Source: Pictodentalium vernedei
Taxonomy: Eukaryota; Mollusca; Scaphopoda; Dentaliida; Dentaliidae
NCBI GenBank assembly: GCA_031216915.1
Contig: JAUFNR010000021.1
Coordinates: 186,001-250,000 of the forward strand
DNA: 64,000 bases
Reading direction: 5' to 3'
This document shows positions 1 through 11,255 of this stretch, piece by piece. The notes under the pieces were generated by a model that was not told the origin of the DNA, did not search any database, and saw only the letters and a list, made by a program, of their open reading frames with translations. The stretch's first letter is position 1. Each line of letters begins with the position of its first letter. A program made the position numbers and the translations under genes.

Positions 1-450
1 ATTTGGTATGCAGCATCCTTAGGGGGGTAAGATTCAAGTTTGTTCAAGCCATGTCCCTAGTTCCATAAAATTTGTCTCTCATGACTTCATTCCTCTGTAG
101 TGTTGATGAAGCATGTCTAACTGAATGTGACCCCAAATACTTCTTTGAACCACTTTGTTTGAATCACTTTGCCCGGTGAGCGATTAACTGGTAGAGTGCT
201 GGAAGCCCATATTTGGGCTTTACTAAAAGTGACAGGCAATAACTGTCTGTAGCTACATTCTGCCTGAGGAAGCCTTTATTGTCCCTGATATGAATCAGAA
301 TTTTTATACAATACCTTGCTCTCTGACATTTAATTGGATAGTGCCTATAAGGCATTATCCAATTAAAAGTAATAGAGCAGTATATGATGAGCTTTGATTT
401 GTTGTCAGAAAAAACTCAGCACTTTACCAGTTAAGGCCCCTTGGGGCCTC
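1..450 (+). repeat. Tail of a family-1 tandem-monomer element, split by a MITE
   Basis: Positions 1-183 and 435-450 match the last part of the family-1 element at about 5125-5262, including the stretches with GACTTCATTCCT, TGACCCCAAATACTTC and the tail GGTGAGCGATTAAGGCC. The element begins outside the window. The run is broken at its TTAA by the MITE at 188-430. It is non-coding and the short ORFs in it are incidental. Confidence 0.75.
188..430. mobile_element. TTAA-flanked MITE, copy 1 (243 bp)
   Basis: The element starts CTGGTAGAGTGCTGGAAG and ends AGCACTTTACCAG, so it has imperfect terminal inverted repeats of about 13 bp. It is flanked by TTAA at 184-187 and 431-434. The related sequence at about 5229-5250 (GGTGAGCGATTAAGGCC) is an empty site carrying a single TTAA, which supports a TTAA target duplication as in piggyBac-type transposition. 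An internal stem (331-345 with 351-365, loop TATAA) lies in the right half. There is no coding capacity. The left end looks like a tRNA A box but no B box follows. A second copy of near-identical length lies at 49033-49274. Confidence 0.8.
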
Positions 451-1369
451 ATGTTGTGCAACTTGACAGTAGCGATAAGATCAAAATCAGAAAGAAACAA
501 AATACTTACACAATCTGTAGTTTTGTTTACTTTACTTTCTTCCCAGGAAAATTGAAAATTTTCTGTGAGAAAACCGGAAACTATTTACAGAATTACCGCC
601 CGAACTTAGGAGTGCGCACAAAATCGATGAGTAGTTCATTCACAGTGATATAGCTCACTGATTGTTTAAGTACATGTAGGTCACCCCTGTTTACTTGAAA
701 TTGGAATCATCTAGAAGCTTAATGGGGTGACTTTAATCAACCAATCAAAAATTAATAGAAAATAGAACAGTGGAGAAATTTCTTATTCTGGAACTTTCTA
801 TCTGAAGACTATATAAATTACCTCTGTCAACAGAATCAAGACATTCTATTTATCTCACATGGCATTTATTTCATACAGACAGCATTCAGAAGTCACTTGT
901 TTGCATTCAGCGTTAATTGAATATTGAAGATTATTATTACAGGACAGTGCATTATTGAAGAAGCAGTTGAGAATTTATTACATATTCTTTGGAATATTTT
1001 CTAGAATCTGTGCTTCTTTGTGTATTGGAAAAGTGTTTCCAAAAGAGAATTTATTTATGTAAAAGAGAATTTACTTGAGAAAAGCCAGGATCCTATTTTA
1101 AAACTACCTGTGGCACCAATACTTATTGGATATTTGAATTTTGCTGAATGCTTTATTGGAATTTATTGGAGACTGTTGTAAATTTTGAGTGAACATTTCA
1201 TCACATTTATTGGAGACTGTTTCTGCATAGATAATCTTGGATGTTATAATAGCTGGAACGTTTCTTCATCACTGGATTCTTTTGAAGTTTATTTTGGGCA
1301 AATTGATAAGTATTTCTGTTTTTATTTTTCTGTAAACCAAACAGTGTAAAAGATTTTTGTATCATTAGC
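450..1369. other. Intron or intergenic, no gene seen
   Basis: AT-rich sequence with no supported ORF, RNA gene or repeat relative elsewhere in the window. Short T-rich and A-rich stretches only. Confidence 0.5.
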
Positions 1370-3325
1370 TCAACTTTGGCGAAGCCAAATTTGAGGTATT
1401 GCCATGGCCCGTCCGTCTGTCCGTCCATCCCGCCATACACACGGCTCGGGCTAGAGGCCGTGTTTATGAACCGATCTTTACGAAACTTCTTGGGTACCTT
1501 TGTTATCACCGTGAGACGAGAACGAGTGTTTTTGTGTCCAGTCCGAAATTTAAGATGGCCGCTGACAGCCATTTTGTACCAAAATTAGGTGCAATCAGAT
1601 TTTTGTGCAGAACTTCCATATGAAAGCTCCGATTTGAATAATTTTTTTGTATAAATGTTTAGTACCATGGGATACATCACATATAATACAGGTTTTTTTC
1701 TCATGCATAAATTATGCAAATTAGACTAACTTTGATTTATTTAGTGTTACTTTCAGCACTGTAAGTGCAAATGCCAATACGGCTCGGGCTAGAGGCCGTA
1801 TTTATGAACTGATCTTTATGAAACTTCTTGGGTACCTTTGTTATCACTGTGGGACGAGAATGAGTGTTTTGGGGTCCGGTCTGAAATTCAAGATGGCCGC
1901 TGGTAGCCATTTTGTACAAAATTAGGTGCAATCAGATGTTTGTGCAGAACTTCCATATGAAAGCACTGATTTGAATAATTTTCTGTGTGAATTTTTAGTA
2001 CCATGGGATACATCACATATAATACAGGTTTTTTTCTCGTGCATAAATTATGCCAATTAGACTAACTTTGATCTATTTAATGTTACTTTCAGCACTGTAA
2101 CTGCTAATGCCAATACGGCTCGGGCTAGAGGCTGTATTTATGAACTGATGTTTACGAAACTTCTTGGGCGCCTTTGTTATCACCTTGCGACGAGAACGAG
2201 TGTTTTGGGGTGCAGTCCGAAATTCAAGATGGCTGCCGGCGGACATTTTGTACCAAAATTGGTGCAATCAGTTTTTTGTACAGAACTTTTGTATGAAAGT
2301 TCTGATTTGAATAAATTTCTGTGTGAATGTTTAGTAACATGGAATACATCACATATAATACAGGTTTTTTTCTTGTGCAAAAATTATGCAAATTAGATGA
2401 ACTTTGATTTATTCAGTGCTACTTATACACAGTAAGTGCACATGTCAATACGGCTCGGGCTAGAGTCTGTATTTATGAACTGATCTTCATGAAACTTCTT
2501 GGGCGCCTTTGTTATCACCTTGGGATGAGAACGAGTGTTTCTGGGTGCGGTCCAAAATTCAAGATGGCTGCCAGTGGCCATTTTGTACCGAAATTAGGTC
2601 CAATCAGTTTTTTGTACACAACTTCTATATGGCTCAGGCTAAAGGCCGTTTTTATGAAGCAATCTTTACGAAACTTCTTGGGTACCTTTGTTATCACTGT
2701 GGGACGAGAATGAGTATTTTTGGGTGCGGTCCAAAATTCAAGATGGCCACCAGCAACCTTTTTGTACCAAAATTAGTGCAATCAGTTTTTTGTACAGAAC
2801 TTCTGTATGAAAGTTCTGATTTGAATACATTTTTGTAGGAATGTTTAGTAACATGGAATATATCACATATAATACAGGTTTTTTTCTCGTGCAGAAATTA
2901 TGCAAATTAGATGAACTTTGATTTGTTCAGTGCTACTTATACATAGTAGGTGCACATGTCAATATGGCTCGGGCTAGAGTCTGTATTTATGAACTGATCT
3001 TCATGAAACTTCTTGGGGTACCTTTGTTATCACCTTGTGACAGGAACAAGTGTTTTGGGGTGCCTTTGTTATCACTGTGCTATGAGAACAAATATTTTGG
3101 GGTTCAGTCAGACCCACTCTGGGACTCAAAGATTTCTTTTCTAGTTTAGCATCTAACTGTCGCCCACCTTTACAATACTTTACCTACAATTTGTTACAGG
3201 CTACGGTCAGCATTTATGTACAGACCGTTACAATACTTTATATGTACCTTTGTTATCAGGTCTTTACCTAGATGTTTGTCATTGCTGTGTCACATACTAT
3301 ACATGTACATGTCTTAAACAAGTTG
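1370..3325 (+). repeat. Family-2 element with ~337-bp tandem monomers, copy 1
   Basis: The head at about 1370 (AGCTCAACTTTGGCGAAGCC followed by AAATTTGAG) can fold on itself and is followed by a GTCCGTCTGTCCGTCC stretch. Monomers start with AATACGGCTCGGGCTAGAG at about 1774, 2113 and 2450, with shorter or partial monomers at about 1436, 2632 and 2960. Each carries TTTACGAAACTTCTTGGG, a stretch near AAGATGGCCGC and CATCACATATAATAC. The tail (CAAGTTGAGCTACAGTGTC) is an inverted match to the head. The ORFs in the track of monomers are shadows. The same element recurs at 26822-28287. Confidence 0.8.
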
Positions 3326-3369
3326 AGCTACAGTGTCATTGACACTTTCATTTTCTTTTCATATTAGTT

Positions 3370-5262
3370 TTTTAGCTCACCTGACTGAAAGTCGGGGAAG
3401 CTTAAGTGATCACTTTTTGTCTGTCGCCCGTCTATCTGTCATCTTTAACTTCACATCATCGACTTCTACTCAAAAAGCACATGGCCGAATTGAACCAAAT
3501 TTGAGGTGCATGTTCCTTATTATATGTCAATTCAAGTTTGTTCAAATAAAGTTGCCACACCTGCAGGGGGCACCACAAGGAGCATTTTCCTGACAGCACC
3601 CATAAATTGTTTTCCAAAATTAAAAAAATCTTCTCCAGAACCATCAATTAGAATCTTTTGATATTTGGTATATAACATATCTAGCGGTGGAGGGGGGTGG
3701 GTGGGAGGGTGGGGAGGGGGGCGGTGGTTGGGCGGCCGGGCACTCAGATTCAAGTTTGTTCAAATTGAGTTTCCTTCATATATGCAACTTCTCTTGGGGG
3801 TCAGATTCAACTTTGTTTAATTCGGGTCCCTGAGTTAGTATTTGGGCTCTCTATTGAAGCCCAAAGTTTAACCTGATGCAATTTGAGGAAATTAAAAAAA
3901 AAATCTTCTTCAGATCCACCAGTCAGAATCCTTTCATGTTTGGTATACAACATCTATGGGTGGGGGGCGGGGGGGGGGGGGGGGGGGGGGCAGATTCAAA
4001 TTTGTTCACATCGAGTCCCTGGGTTTATATTTGGGCTCCCCATGGGGGCCTGAATTTTAACTTAGTACCATATGAGAGAATTTCTTTAAAAATCATCTTC
4101 AGATTCACCAGTCAGAATCCTTTCATGTTTGGTATACAACATCTTGAGGTGGGTCATTTTCAAGTTTGTTCAAATTGGTTACCTGGGTAAATATTTGGGC
4201 TCCCTGGAGCCCAATGCAATATGTGGAATTTGTTTTTAAAATCTTCTATTGACCCTTTGGTCAGAATGCTTTCATATTTGGTATACAACCTCTCTAGGAG
4301 GGTGAGATTCAGGTTTGTTCAAACCTACGTCTATTGATATTTGGGCTCCCATAGGGAGCCCAAATTTTAGCTTAGTGCAATATAAGGAAATTTCTTTAAA
4401 AATCTTCTTCGGATCCACCATGCTGTCAGAATCCTTTCATATTTGGTATACAACATCTCTGGGAGAGTCAGATTCAAGTTTGTTGATTTCGGATCCCTGG
4501 GTTGATATTTGGAGACCAAATTTTAACTTGGTGCAATATGAGGAAATTTCTTTTAAAATCTTCTTCTTCATATCCAATTGTCAGAATCCTTTCATATTTG
4601 GTATACAACATCTCTGGGTGGGTCAGATTCAAGTTTGTTCAAATCAGGTCACTGGGTTAATATTTTGGCTCCCTATTTGAGAGGGAGAGTCAGATTCAAG
4701 TTTGTTGAATTCGGATCCCTGGGTTGATATTTGGGCTTGGAGCCCAAATTTTTACTTAGTGCAATATGAGGAAATTTCTTTTAAAATCTTATTCAGATCC
4801 AGTTGTCAGAATCCTTTCATATTTGGTATACAACATCTCTAGGTGGGTCAGATTCAAGTATGTTCAAATCAGGTCACTGGGTTAATATTTTGGCTCCCTA
4901 TTTGAGCCCAAAGTTTAACTTCGTGCAATGTGAGGACATTTCTTTAAAAACCTGCTTCTTGTGTTCTTCTGTTCCACTAGTCAGAATTCTTTTATGTTTG
5001 GTATATAACATCTGAAGGGGAATCAGATTCAAGTTTGTTCAGTTTGAGTCCCTGGCTTAATATTTGGGCTCTCTATGGGTGGGGAGCATTTTAGGTTCAG
5101 GTTTGTTCAAATCCATTCCTTAGTGTTTTTCCATAAAATTTGCTTTTCATGACTTCATTCCTTTGTAGTGTTGATGTACCATGTCTAACTGAATGTGACC
5201 CCAAATACTTCTTTGAACCACTTTGTCAGGTGAGCGATTAAGGCCACTAGGTGCCTCTTGTT
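3370..5262 (+). repeat. Family-1 element with ~160-bp tandem monomers, near-complete copy
   Basis: Head TTTTAGCTCACCTGACTGAA and tail TCAGGTGAGCGATTAAGGCC give short inverted ends (AGCTCACCTGA against TCAGGTGAGC). Between them lie about eight degenerate monomers; the marker TTTGGTATACAACAT recurs at about 3939, 4128, 4277, 4442, 4597, 4822 and 4997. Each monomer has a near-palindrome built from TTTGGGCTCCC and GGGAGCCCAAA. Long G runs (3690-3722, 3961-3991) interrupt it. No transposase or helicase is encoded, so it is a non-autonomous element of unknown class. Confidence 0.8.
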
Positions 5263-5384
5263 TTATTAAATTTCTGAATAGTTAAATTTGAGTTATTGTT
5301 GCTTATTCTCACATTTCTTTCTGTTACCATTATTTTTATTGTTACACCGTAACAACAATGAGCTGTCATAGGTAAGATAAGGCA

Positions 5385-5465
5385 AAAAAAATAATGATTT
5401 GGTTCCGGTTACCCAACTGACCCTAATTTTGAGCCCGAACCCTAATGATTTTTTTTATTGACATT
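5385..5465. repeat. Left member of a distant inverted pair
   Basis: The stretch around TTTGGTTCCGGTTAC and CTGACCCTAA is approximately the reverse complement of 9540-9620 (GTAACTGGAACCAGACC). The two could be the ends of a 4.2-kb non-autonomous DNA transposon. I found no target duplication and no transposase between them. Confidence 0.3.
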
Positions 5466-5657
5466 GAAAAAGAAACAGAAAAAAAGCACACAAACGCAAA
5501 CTTTTACAACAACGACATAAATAGTGTTGGGCATTTTTTTAGTATACGATTTATATATATAATCAGGTCCATGTTCAAAACTGTCTTCAGCAAATTTAAT
5601 CATAATTGGTAATTAGGCTTTTCCCTCTGGAAAAGACAATTGTTTTTCTACGGATTA

Positions 5658-5679
5658 TTTTTTTTTTTTTTTTTTTTTT
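5658..5679. repeat. Poly(T) tract
   Basis: An uninterrupted run of about 22 T. It is not followed by a recognisable retroposon body. Confidence 0.9.
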
Positions 5680-5829
5680 CATTTTCAGACCGATTTTCAC
5701 AAAATTTTGCACACTTATAGAGGAGCACAAAATCTAAAAATGTACCGAAGCGGAATTTTCGATTTACCCCTTATTTCGTCAGAATTGGCAAAAAACTGAC
5801 AAAATTGGGGTTTATAGGCACTTTCTCAA

Positions 5830-8235
5830 AACACGTCTTGTAGATTTTTTTCAAACATTCATCATTATTAGACAGGTCAATGATACAAAATTTGATACAC
5901 ACAACATATCAGGCGATGCATATGGTAACCCTCCACAGGCTGCCAAACATCGAAATTTTGATGAAATGGGCCAGTTTCAGGCACCCACAGCACCCAAGCG
6001 ATACACAAAAGATAAACATAACTTCCTTTATTGGAAGTGTAATTCACCGAGGATCATTTTTGTAGGTAATAAGGGAGTTCAAAAAACCAAGCGTTAACCC
6101 GTTTTGGGCTGGTTAAACAGCAATACCCCCATAAAGCTCAAAAATTCATGTTTTCAGTAGATTTCTCTAAACGAGTATTGTAGATTTTCAAGAAAAATTT
6201 GTCACTCCCATGACTTGGTGTGACAATAGAAGTTGCATGGACAAAATACTGCAGTGAGCATTTGTTAACCCTCCACAGGCTACTAAAAGTCAAAATTGTG
6301 AAAAAATGGGCTGTTTTTGGATGCCAACAGCACCCAATGAGTATGCCACAAAGAAAAATGTCTTCTTTTATCAAGCGCACAATCTGTACGAAAACATTTT
6401 TGTAAGCAGTAAGGGTATTCAAAAGTCGAAGTCTTAACCCATTTGGGGCAGGCTAAAGAGAGAGACCCCTTAAAATAAAAAAATCCCATTTTCTGTGGAT
6501 TTCTCTAAAAACATCTAAGGCTGTCACGAATGATCGAAAAATCGATCAACCGTCGATTGAGGTCATAATCAACGTTTTTTTTCAATGATCGATTATTTGA
6601 CTGGACATGTGCTGTCATACCTTTTTGTTAAACAAAGGGGAAATATTGATTCACAAGCTATTGTTTCACATAAAGGACCTATTTTGACAACAAATGTGTG
6701 TGTGAACGGGGTTAAAACATAAAACCAATAATATAGCTTCAAGTCGCGGCATCACGCGAGTTAAAGTTAGCCGAAACCCAGTCATCATCGTATGCGTGAT
6801 CACTCAGTTCCCAATACTTCTCATTCTTTTGATGTGAGTCATGTGACCCACCAAAAAAACATCAACGTTGTTACGAGGTTGTATTCTTCTGCCGAGTATC
6901 AAGCCCCCAAAGGGAAAGCATTTTCACACTGAACAGGGGCTGAATCATTATCATTCATGGGCCGAACTTTCCGGTTCCAGCATCGCTGGCTCACTGCCAT
7001 TAGCGGTGATAACAATTTAACAAAAATAATATAACACTCGATGATGCCTTACTGTCAATGGCTACATTGTATTCCTTGCCAATAAGACATCGTCGAGTTT
7101 TGACTGTTGAGTTGTTTTTGTTTTTATCAATTTGAAACTTGATAAGCAATTTTAACATACGGAAAGTAAAGAGGGAAAAACTTCGAAATGCCATGTTATT
7201 TTTAAAGTATGATGATTTTTTTGTTCTCCGACGTACCGCAACCGGAAGTTTCATTTACGCGTGTAAAGCTTTGTTGACTTGACATTCCCTAAGGCTAAAT
7301 TCATAATCATTACGCATTGAGCGCAGATGGGGCCATTAGTGAGTTTAGTATGCATTTTTCTATGATTTGAAGTTTGAATCTATGCGATGTAGATTCTGTT
7401 TTGTCAAATTTTTCAAGGTTTGGTGTTCGTTTGCTTCATTTATGATTAGGATATTTTAATTTTTAACGCCTCCCAAGTTATTTCATAGACAAAGTTCTAG
7501 GAAACGAGACAGAAATATTAACCATAAATAATTGAATAACCGTCGATTTTTATGACAAAATAATCGATTATGAAAATTCATAATCGTGACAGCCTTAAAA
7601 ACATCCTGCAGGATTTCAAGAAAAATTGACCACTCGCAGGTCTTTGTGAGACAGTACAAGTTGCATGGACAAAATATTCCGGTGAGCATTTATTAACCCT
7701 CTACAGGGTGCCAAGCATCATAATTTTGTTGAAATGGGCTGTTTTCGGACACACACAACACCCAACCTGTAGCTGAGAAATAAACATAATCTGCTTTGTT
7801 GGAAGTGGAATTCACCGAGGACCAGTTTTGTAAGTAATAAGAGTATTCAAAAAACCAAGCGTTAACCCCTTTCGTGGTTGTTAATAGTGATACCCATCAA
7901 AAGCATAAAAATTTATGTTTTCCCTGGATTTCTTTACAAACATCTGGTAGGGTTTTCAAGAAAAAATGGCCATTGATAGGTCTTGTTGTCACATTACCAG
8001 TTGATTGGATAAATTATTCCGGTAAGCATTTGTTAACCCCTCATGGACTGCTAAATGTCAAAATTTTGAAAAAAATAGTCTGTTTTTGGACACCCACAAC
8101 ATCAAATGGGAATGCAACAGAGAAACATAACTTCTTTTACCGGACGCAAAACTGACAGGGAAACATTTAGTTTCGCAGTTCTTGGTGTGACATTACAAGT
8201 TGCATGAATTAATATTCCTGTTAGCACTTCTTAAC
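5830..8235 (+). repeat. ~335-bp tandem repeat array, interrupted by a hAT-like element
   Basis: Markers TTCAAGAAAAAT, GTTGCATGGACAAAATA, TTAACCCTCCACAGG and AGCACCCAA recur in order. Counting with the 6516-7597 insertion and one target copy removed, the TTCAAGAAAA marker repeats about every 335 bp (6191, 7615 and about 7951), with decayed units at each end (from about 5830 and to about 8235). Short ORFs such as 5880-6065 and 7874-8155 are monomer by-products. Confidence 0.7.
6516..7597. mobile_element. hAT-like non-autonomous transposon (1082 bp)
   Basis: Terminal inverted repeats TAAGGCTGTCACGA and TCGTGACAGCCTTA bound the element. It is flanked by an exact 8-bp duplication AAAACATC (6508-6515 and 7598-7605), the hallmark length for hAT transposons. 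Removing the element and one copy restores the 335-bp monomer. Sub-terminal ATCGATTA-type motifs are inverted at the two ends. The ORF at 7000-7254 (minus) has no hAT transposase features, so this is a MITE-like derivative. Confidence 0.85.
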
Positions 8236-10270
8236 CCACTACAAGCTGCCAGTCATCAATATTTTGGATACATTGGAGATAAAACAGACCATTTTCAGAT
8301 AGACACAGCACTCAGTGGGCATGTGTCAAACAAACATAACTCCTTTTATTGCCATTGACTTGTTGGATGACGATATTGACATTAACCCACTCCACCGTTA
8401 ATGATGGTTTTTACCTAAACAATTTGTTTATCAAATTGAGTCATCTGAGATTACTATACTCACCTTTCTCATAACATCAATGAAGGAACTTCAGTGAGAC
8501 AGTTAAAAACCATTCATCAGACACTGTGGGGTCATGAAGAATCATGGAATCTCATCGGGAAAACCATGATTCTCCAGAATCATAAAGTCTAGTTATATAC
8601 CGAAGTTGTTTTAACTCCCTATCCAAATTTCAACTTGTTTATCACGGTTTGCAAGAAGTGAATTTACCTCACTGGTGCGGATTACTGATGGTTTAAATTT
8701 GGATCTTTCCCTTTATACCACCCTGTCTAACCTCGTAGACAATGGGACCTTTCTTTATTACTTTTCGTTCCAAACTGTTCAAGTCGTTTGTTTCAACAAT
8801 CACCATTATTACGAAAACAATAGAACATTGTTTACCTCTAATTTATCATAAACAAGTTGAGGTGAAAAGTAACAACCATGTTTACTGCATTACACAAAGG
8901 TTGCGTAGTCAGTCACATTGAACAATCAACCAGTTGCATTCCTGTTATTTAAAACCAAGAAATTTTTCTTGGGATTCTCCAAGGGATTCCCTGTAATTTT
9001 ACACTTGTCCATCAAAGTGATTGGCTGATTGCACACGGTGGCGTCATGATAGCATCTCGCCTTCAAAACAGTGTGCACGCAAGTGTTTGATACAAGACCG
9101 ACGCAAGATACATTGTTTTCAAATAAACAAAAGCAAGTCATTTGTGCTTCCCGTGCCAAGATAAATATGATGATACTCAACCAGTCCATTACCACAATCA
9201 CTTAAAATGTCAATTTATTTCATGTGCTGAAGTGCGTTAATTTTAACACATCCCGTGATAAAATGAGACGTGCGAATGCACACTTCACTTTAGAATCTGA
9301 GGACAGTTGATGATAATATTATCAATACACCTCCGAGTCAGTTTCATTTTGAAGTTGCAGAATTACACATGAAATGTCTGCTGCAATCGCGAAGAAAGCA
9401 TCTGCCGATAAACTGCCATTTTGGGTGTCATTTTGCAATTCAGACTCAACAGAATATCAAAGCAGTGTATTTCAGTCACAACTGTTAGAAGAATTTGGTC
9501 CTAAAAATTAACTCAAGCACAAATTTAAAGGAAAAAAAAATTTAAAAAATATCCCGACTTACCGACCCTATTGTTTTCTGCTTTGTAACTGGAACCAGAC
9601 CATTCATTTTTCAGGGCCTAAGAGAGACTTCCATGTCAACAAAACTGTTCTCATTCAATTGAGCATTAGAGTGTCATGATGCAACAACGAAAATGAACAT
9701 AAGCTGCTTGTTACATAAACACCATGTTAATAACTTTAAAACTGCCACCATGTCGTGTTTGTTTTTTTAAATAAATCAACTGATATCACATAATGGTGGT
9801 TATTGGAGCATAGGATTCGTGAAACATGGTTGTAAAGTTGCTCTTCTACATACACCCAGTGTGTGAATCATTGAAACTTGAAAGTGATTCACAAACCAGA
9901 AATATGCTGAAGATTTGCTTTCCTATGGTGTTTTATTACTCATGTTTCTGTGTTTTGATTGCTATTTGTTGTGAAACATATTACAGGCAGAGCTTGCTTT
10001 GCATCTTCAATGAAAAGTTTGTTTGCTCAAATGCTAGTGTGGGGTTTTTTGTGAACAGCATTTACATGTAACTTTGGGGGAATTTTAAGGCCTGCTCTTT
10101 GCCAAACATCTTGAAGTGAAGATGATCGACTTAGCATTGCAAAATGTGATTGAGTGTTTTGTTATTGTGTTGCAGCAGACTAATCGTGTTTCACAGATTA
10201 TGATGCAAAACTGAACAAAACACACCATTTTCTCATATTACTGATGTTTCATTTTGTCTATCCATTCCAG
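8236..10270. other. Intron, no gene seen
   Basis: No ORF with recognisable motifs and no clear internal repeat, apart from the right member of the inverted pair near 9540-9620. The stretch ends with a pyrimidine-rich acceptor (CTATCCATTCCAG) directly before exon 1. Confidence 0.45.
9540..9620. repeat. Right member of a distant inverted pair
   Basis: Contains GACCCTATTG and GTAACTGGAACCAGACCATT, the approximate reverse complement of 5385-5465. See that entry for the possible 4.2-kb element. Confidence 0.3.
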
Positions 10271-10509
10271 AGGCCACTTGAAAACTTTTATTCATACAGT
10301 ACATCTACTACAAAATATAAAAGAAATCAAAACATTACCAGTAGCAGATATTCTTAAGAAATTGCAGGAGACAGAAGGAGGCCAGGGTCAACCAACATCA
10401 CTTCTTGGCAACAAACATGTACTTTGCTGGGGATTTGAAGATTTACTCAGTGGAAATGAGAAGGAGCCCGTTGAGAAGGAAAAGGAGAAAGAAAAAGGGA
10501 AGGAAAAAG
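10271..10509 (+). CDS. Host gene, internal exon 1 (partial protein)
   Basis: This is an internal exon of the host gene. The acceptor TCCATTCCAG precedes 10271 and the donor GTAGGA follows 10509. The reading frame enters with one base of a split codon, then reads GHLKTFIHTVHLLQ... through PVADILKKLQETEGGQ and VLCWGFEDLLSG, ending in a low-complexity Lys/Glu run (EKEKEKEKGKEKG). It leaves with one base over, which exactly completes a GAT codon with the first two bases of the exon at 30913. The leading part reads as a helical, non-repetitive soluble domain and the KE tail as a linker. I recognise no catalytic motif. Together with the next two exons it may belong to a very large HECTD4/MYCBP2-like E3 ligase, but that is recognition from memory only. 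Upstream exons are not visible in the window. Confidence 0.7.
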
Positions 10510-10559
10510 GTAGGAAATCTTTTCGGCTCAAATAACTTGACAATGTCAAGTATGAGCTT

Positions 10560-11095
10560 CTTGAATGGGTTGTGATCTGTTGTCTGTCGGTATGTCTGTA
10601 TCCACCCATACCTCTGTCCATCCACAATTCCTTTAGCACATCCTACAGGCTTTGGGGTAATGTCTAGATGGGAGCTATCAATTTTTTACTCATTTTGTTG
10701 AAAAATGTGAATGCCGGTGGCCATCTTGGATTTGGCTTATAAATTCTCAACAATTCCCTTACCACACCCTACAGGCCTCATCTCCCACCCGATCTTTTTA
10801 AAATTTCATGTGTCGCTTTGATATGATGTTCAGATGGGAGCTAGCACATTTTTCCAAATTTCATGTAAAAATATGGCTGGCAGTGGCCATCTTTTATTTG
10901 GCACATAAATTGTCTATAAATCAATTAGCATAACCATCTCTCACCTGATCTTTTTCAAATTTTATATGTAGCTTTGTTATGTCTGGATGGGAGCTATCAA
11001 ATTTTTCTGAATTTCTTTTAAAAACATGGCCTCCAGTGGCCATCTTGGCTTTTGCATATAAATTGTCAACAATTCCGTTAGTACACCCTATTGGC
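10560..11095 (+). repeat. Three ~160-bp degenerate monomers related to family 3
   Basis: The marker GATGGGAGCTA occurs at about 10668, 10833 and 10986, each followed by a GTGGCCATCTT-type segment and preceded by TTTCATGTGTCGCTTTG-like text. A TCTGTCGGTATGTCTGTATC stretch sits at the left. The monomer resembles the units of the foldback element at 29341-30609. Confidence 0.6.
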
Positions 11096-11255
11096 TGCAT
11101 CCCTCGCACTGGTTGAAGTCCTGTGCACCATTGACGTGTAGTATGCCTTAGTACACATCACCACCGTGTCCCCACATGGGCAATTGGGATTGAGTGCCTT
11201 GCTCAAGTACACAGCGCAGTTACCCATGGATCTTTTGGTTTGAATTTTAATGCCA
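11095..11255 (-). mobile_element. SINE fragment (same central domain as the 5S SINE)
   Basis: On the minus strand this reads GAGCAAGGCACTCAATCCC, then CACATGGGGACACGGTGG and TGTACTAAGGCATACTACACG, matching the middle of the SINE at 52363-52470. The 5S head and the A-rich tail are missing, so it is a truncated copy. Confidence 0.6.

Noticed and set aside
188-260. tRNA-like start (AACTGGTAGAGTGCTGGAAG)
   Set aside because: It resembles an A box, but no B box, acceptor pairing or cloverleaf follows; the unit is explained by a TTAA-flanked MITE with terminal inverted repeats.
1207-2838. Several overlapping ORFs on both strands with repeated KLLG / TKVPKKF text
   Set aside because: They are translations of the family-2 monomer, equally open on both strands, without domain features.
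3876-4190. ORF with a poly-Gly stretch
   Set aside because: The Gly run is a poly(G) expansion in a family-1 monomer; similar ORFs at 24990, 32079 and 50882 have the same cause.
7000-7254. Minus-strand ORF as a hAT transposase fragment
   Set aside because: It has 84 residues with no hAT dimerisation or catalytic motif; the element is too short to be autonomous.
10388-10639. Minus-strand ORFs rich in Phe/Ser/Leu
   Set aside because: They are the antisense of the Lys/Glu-coding run of host exon 1.
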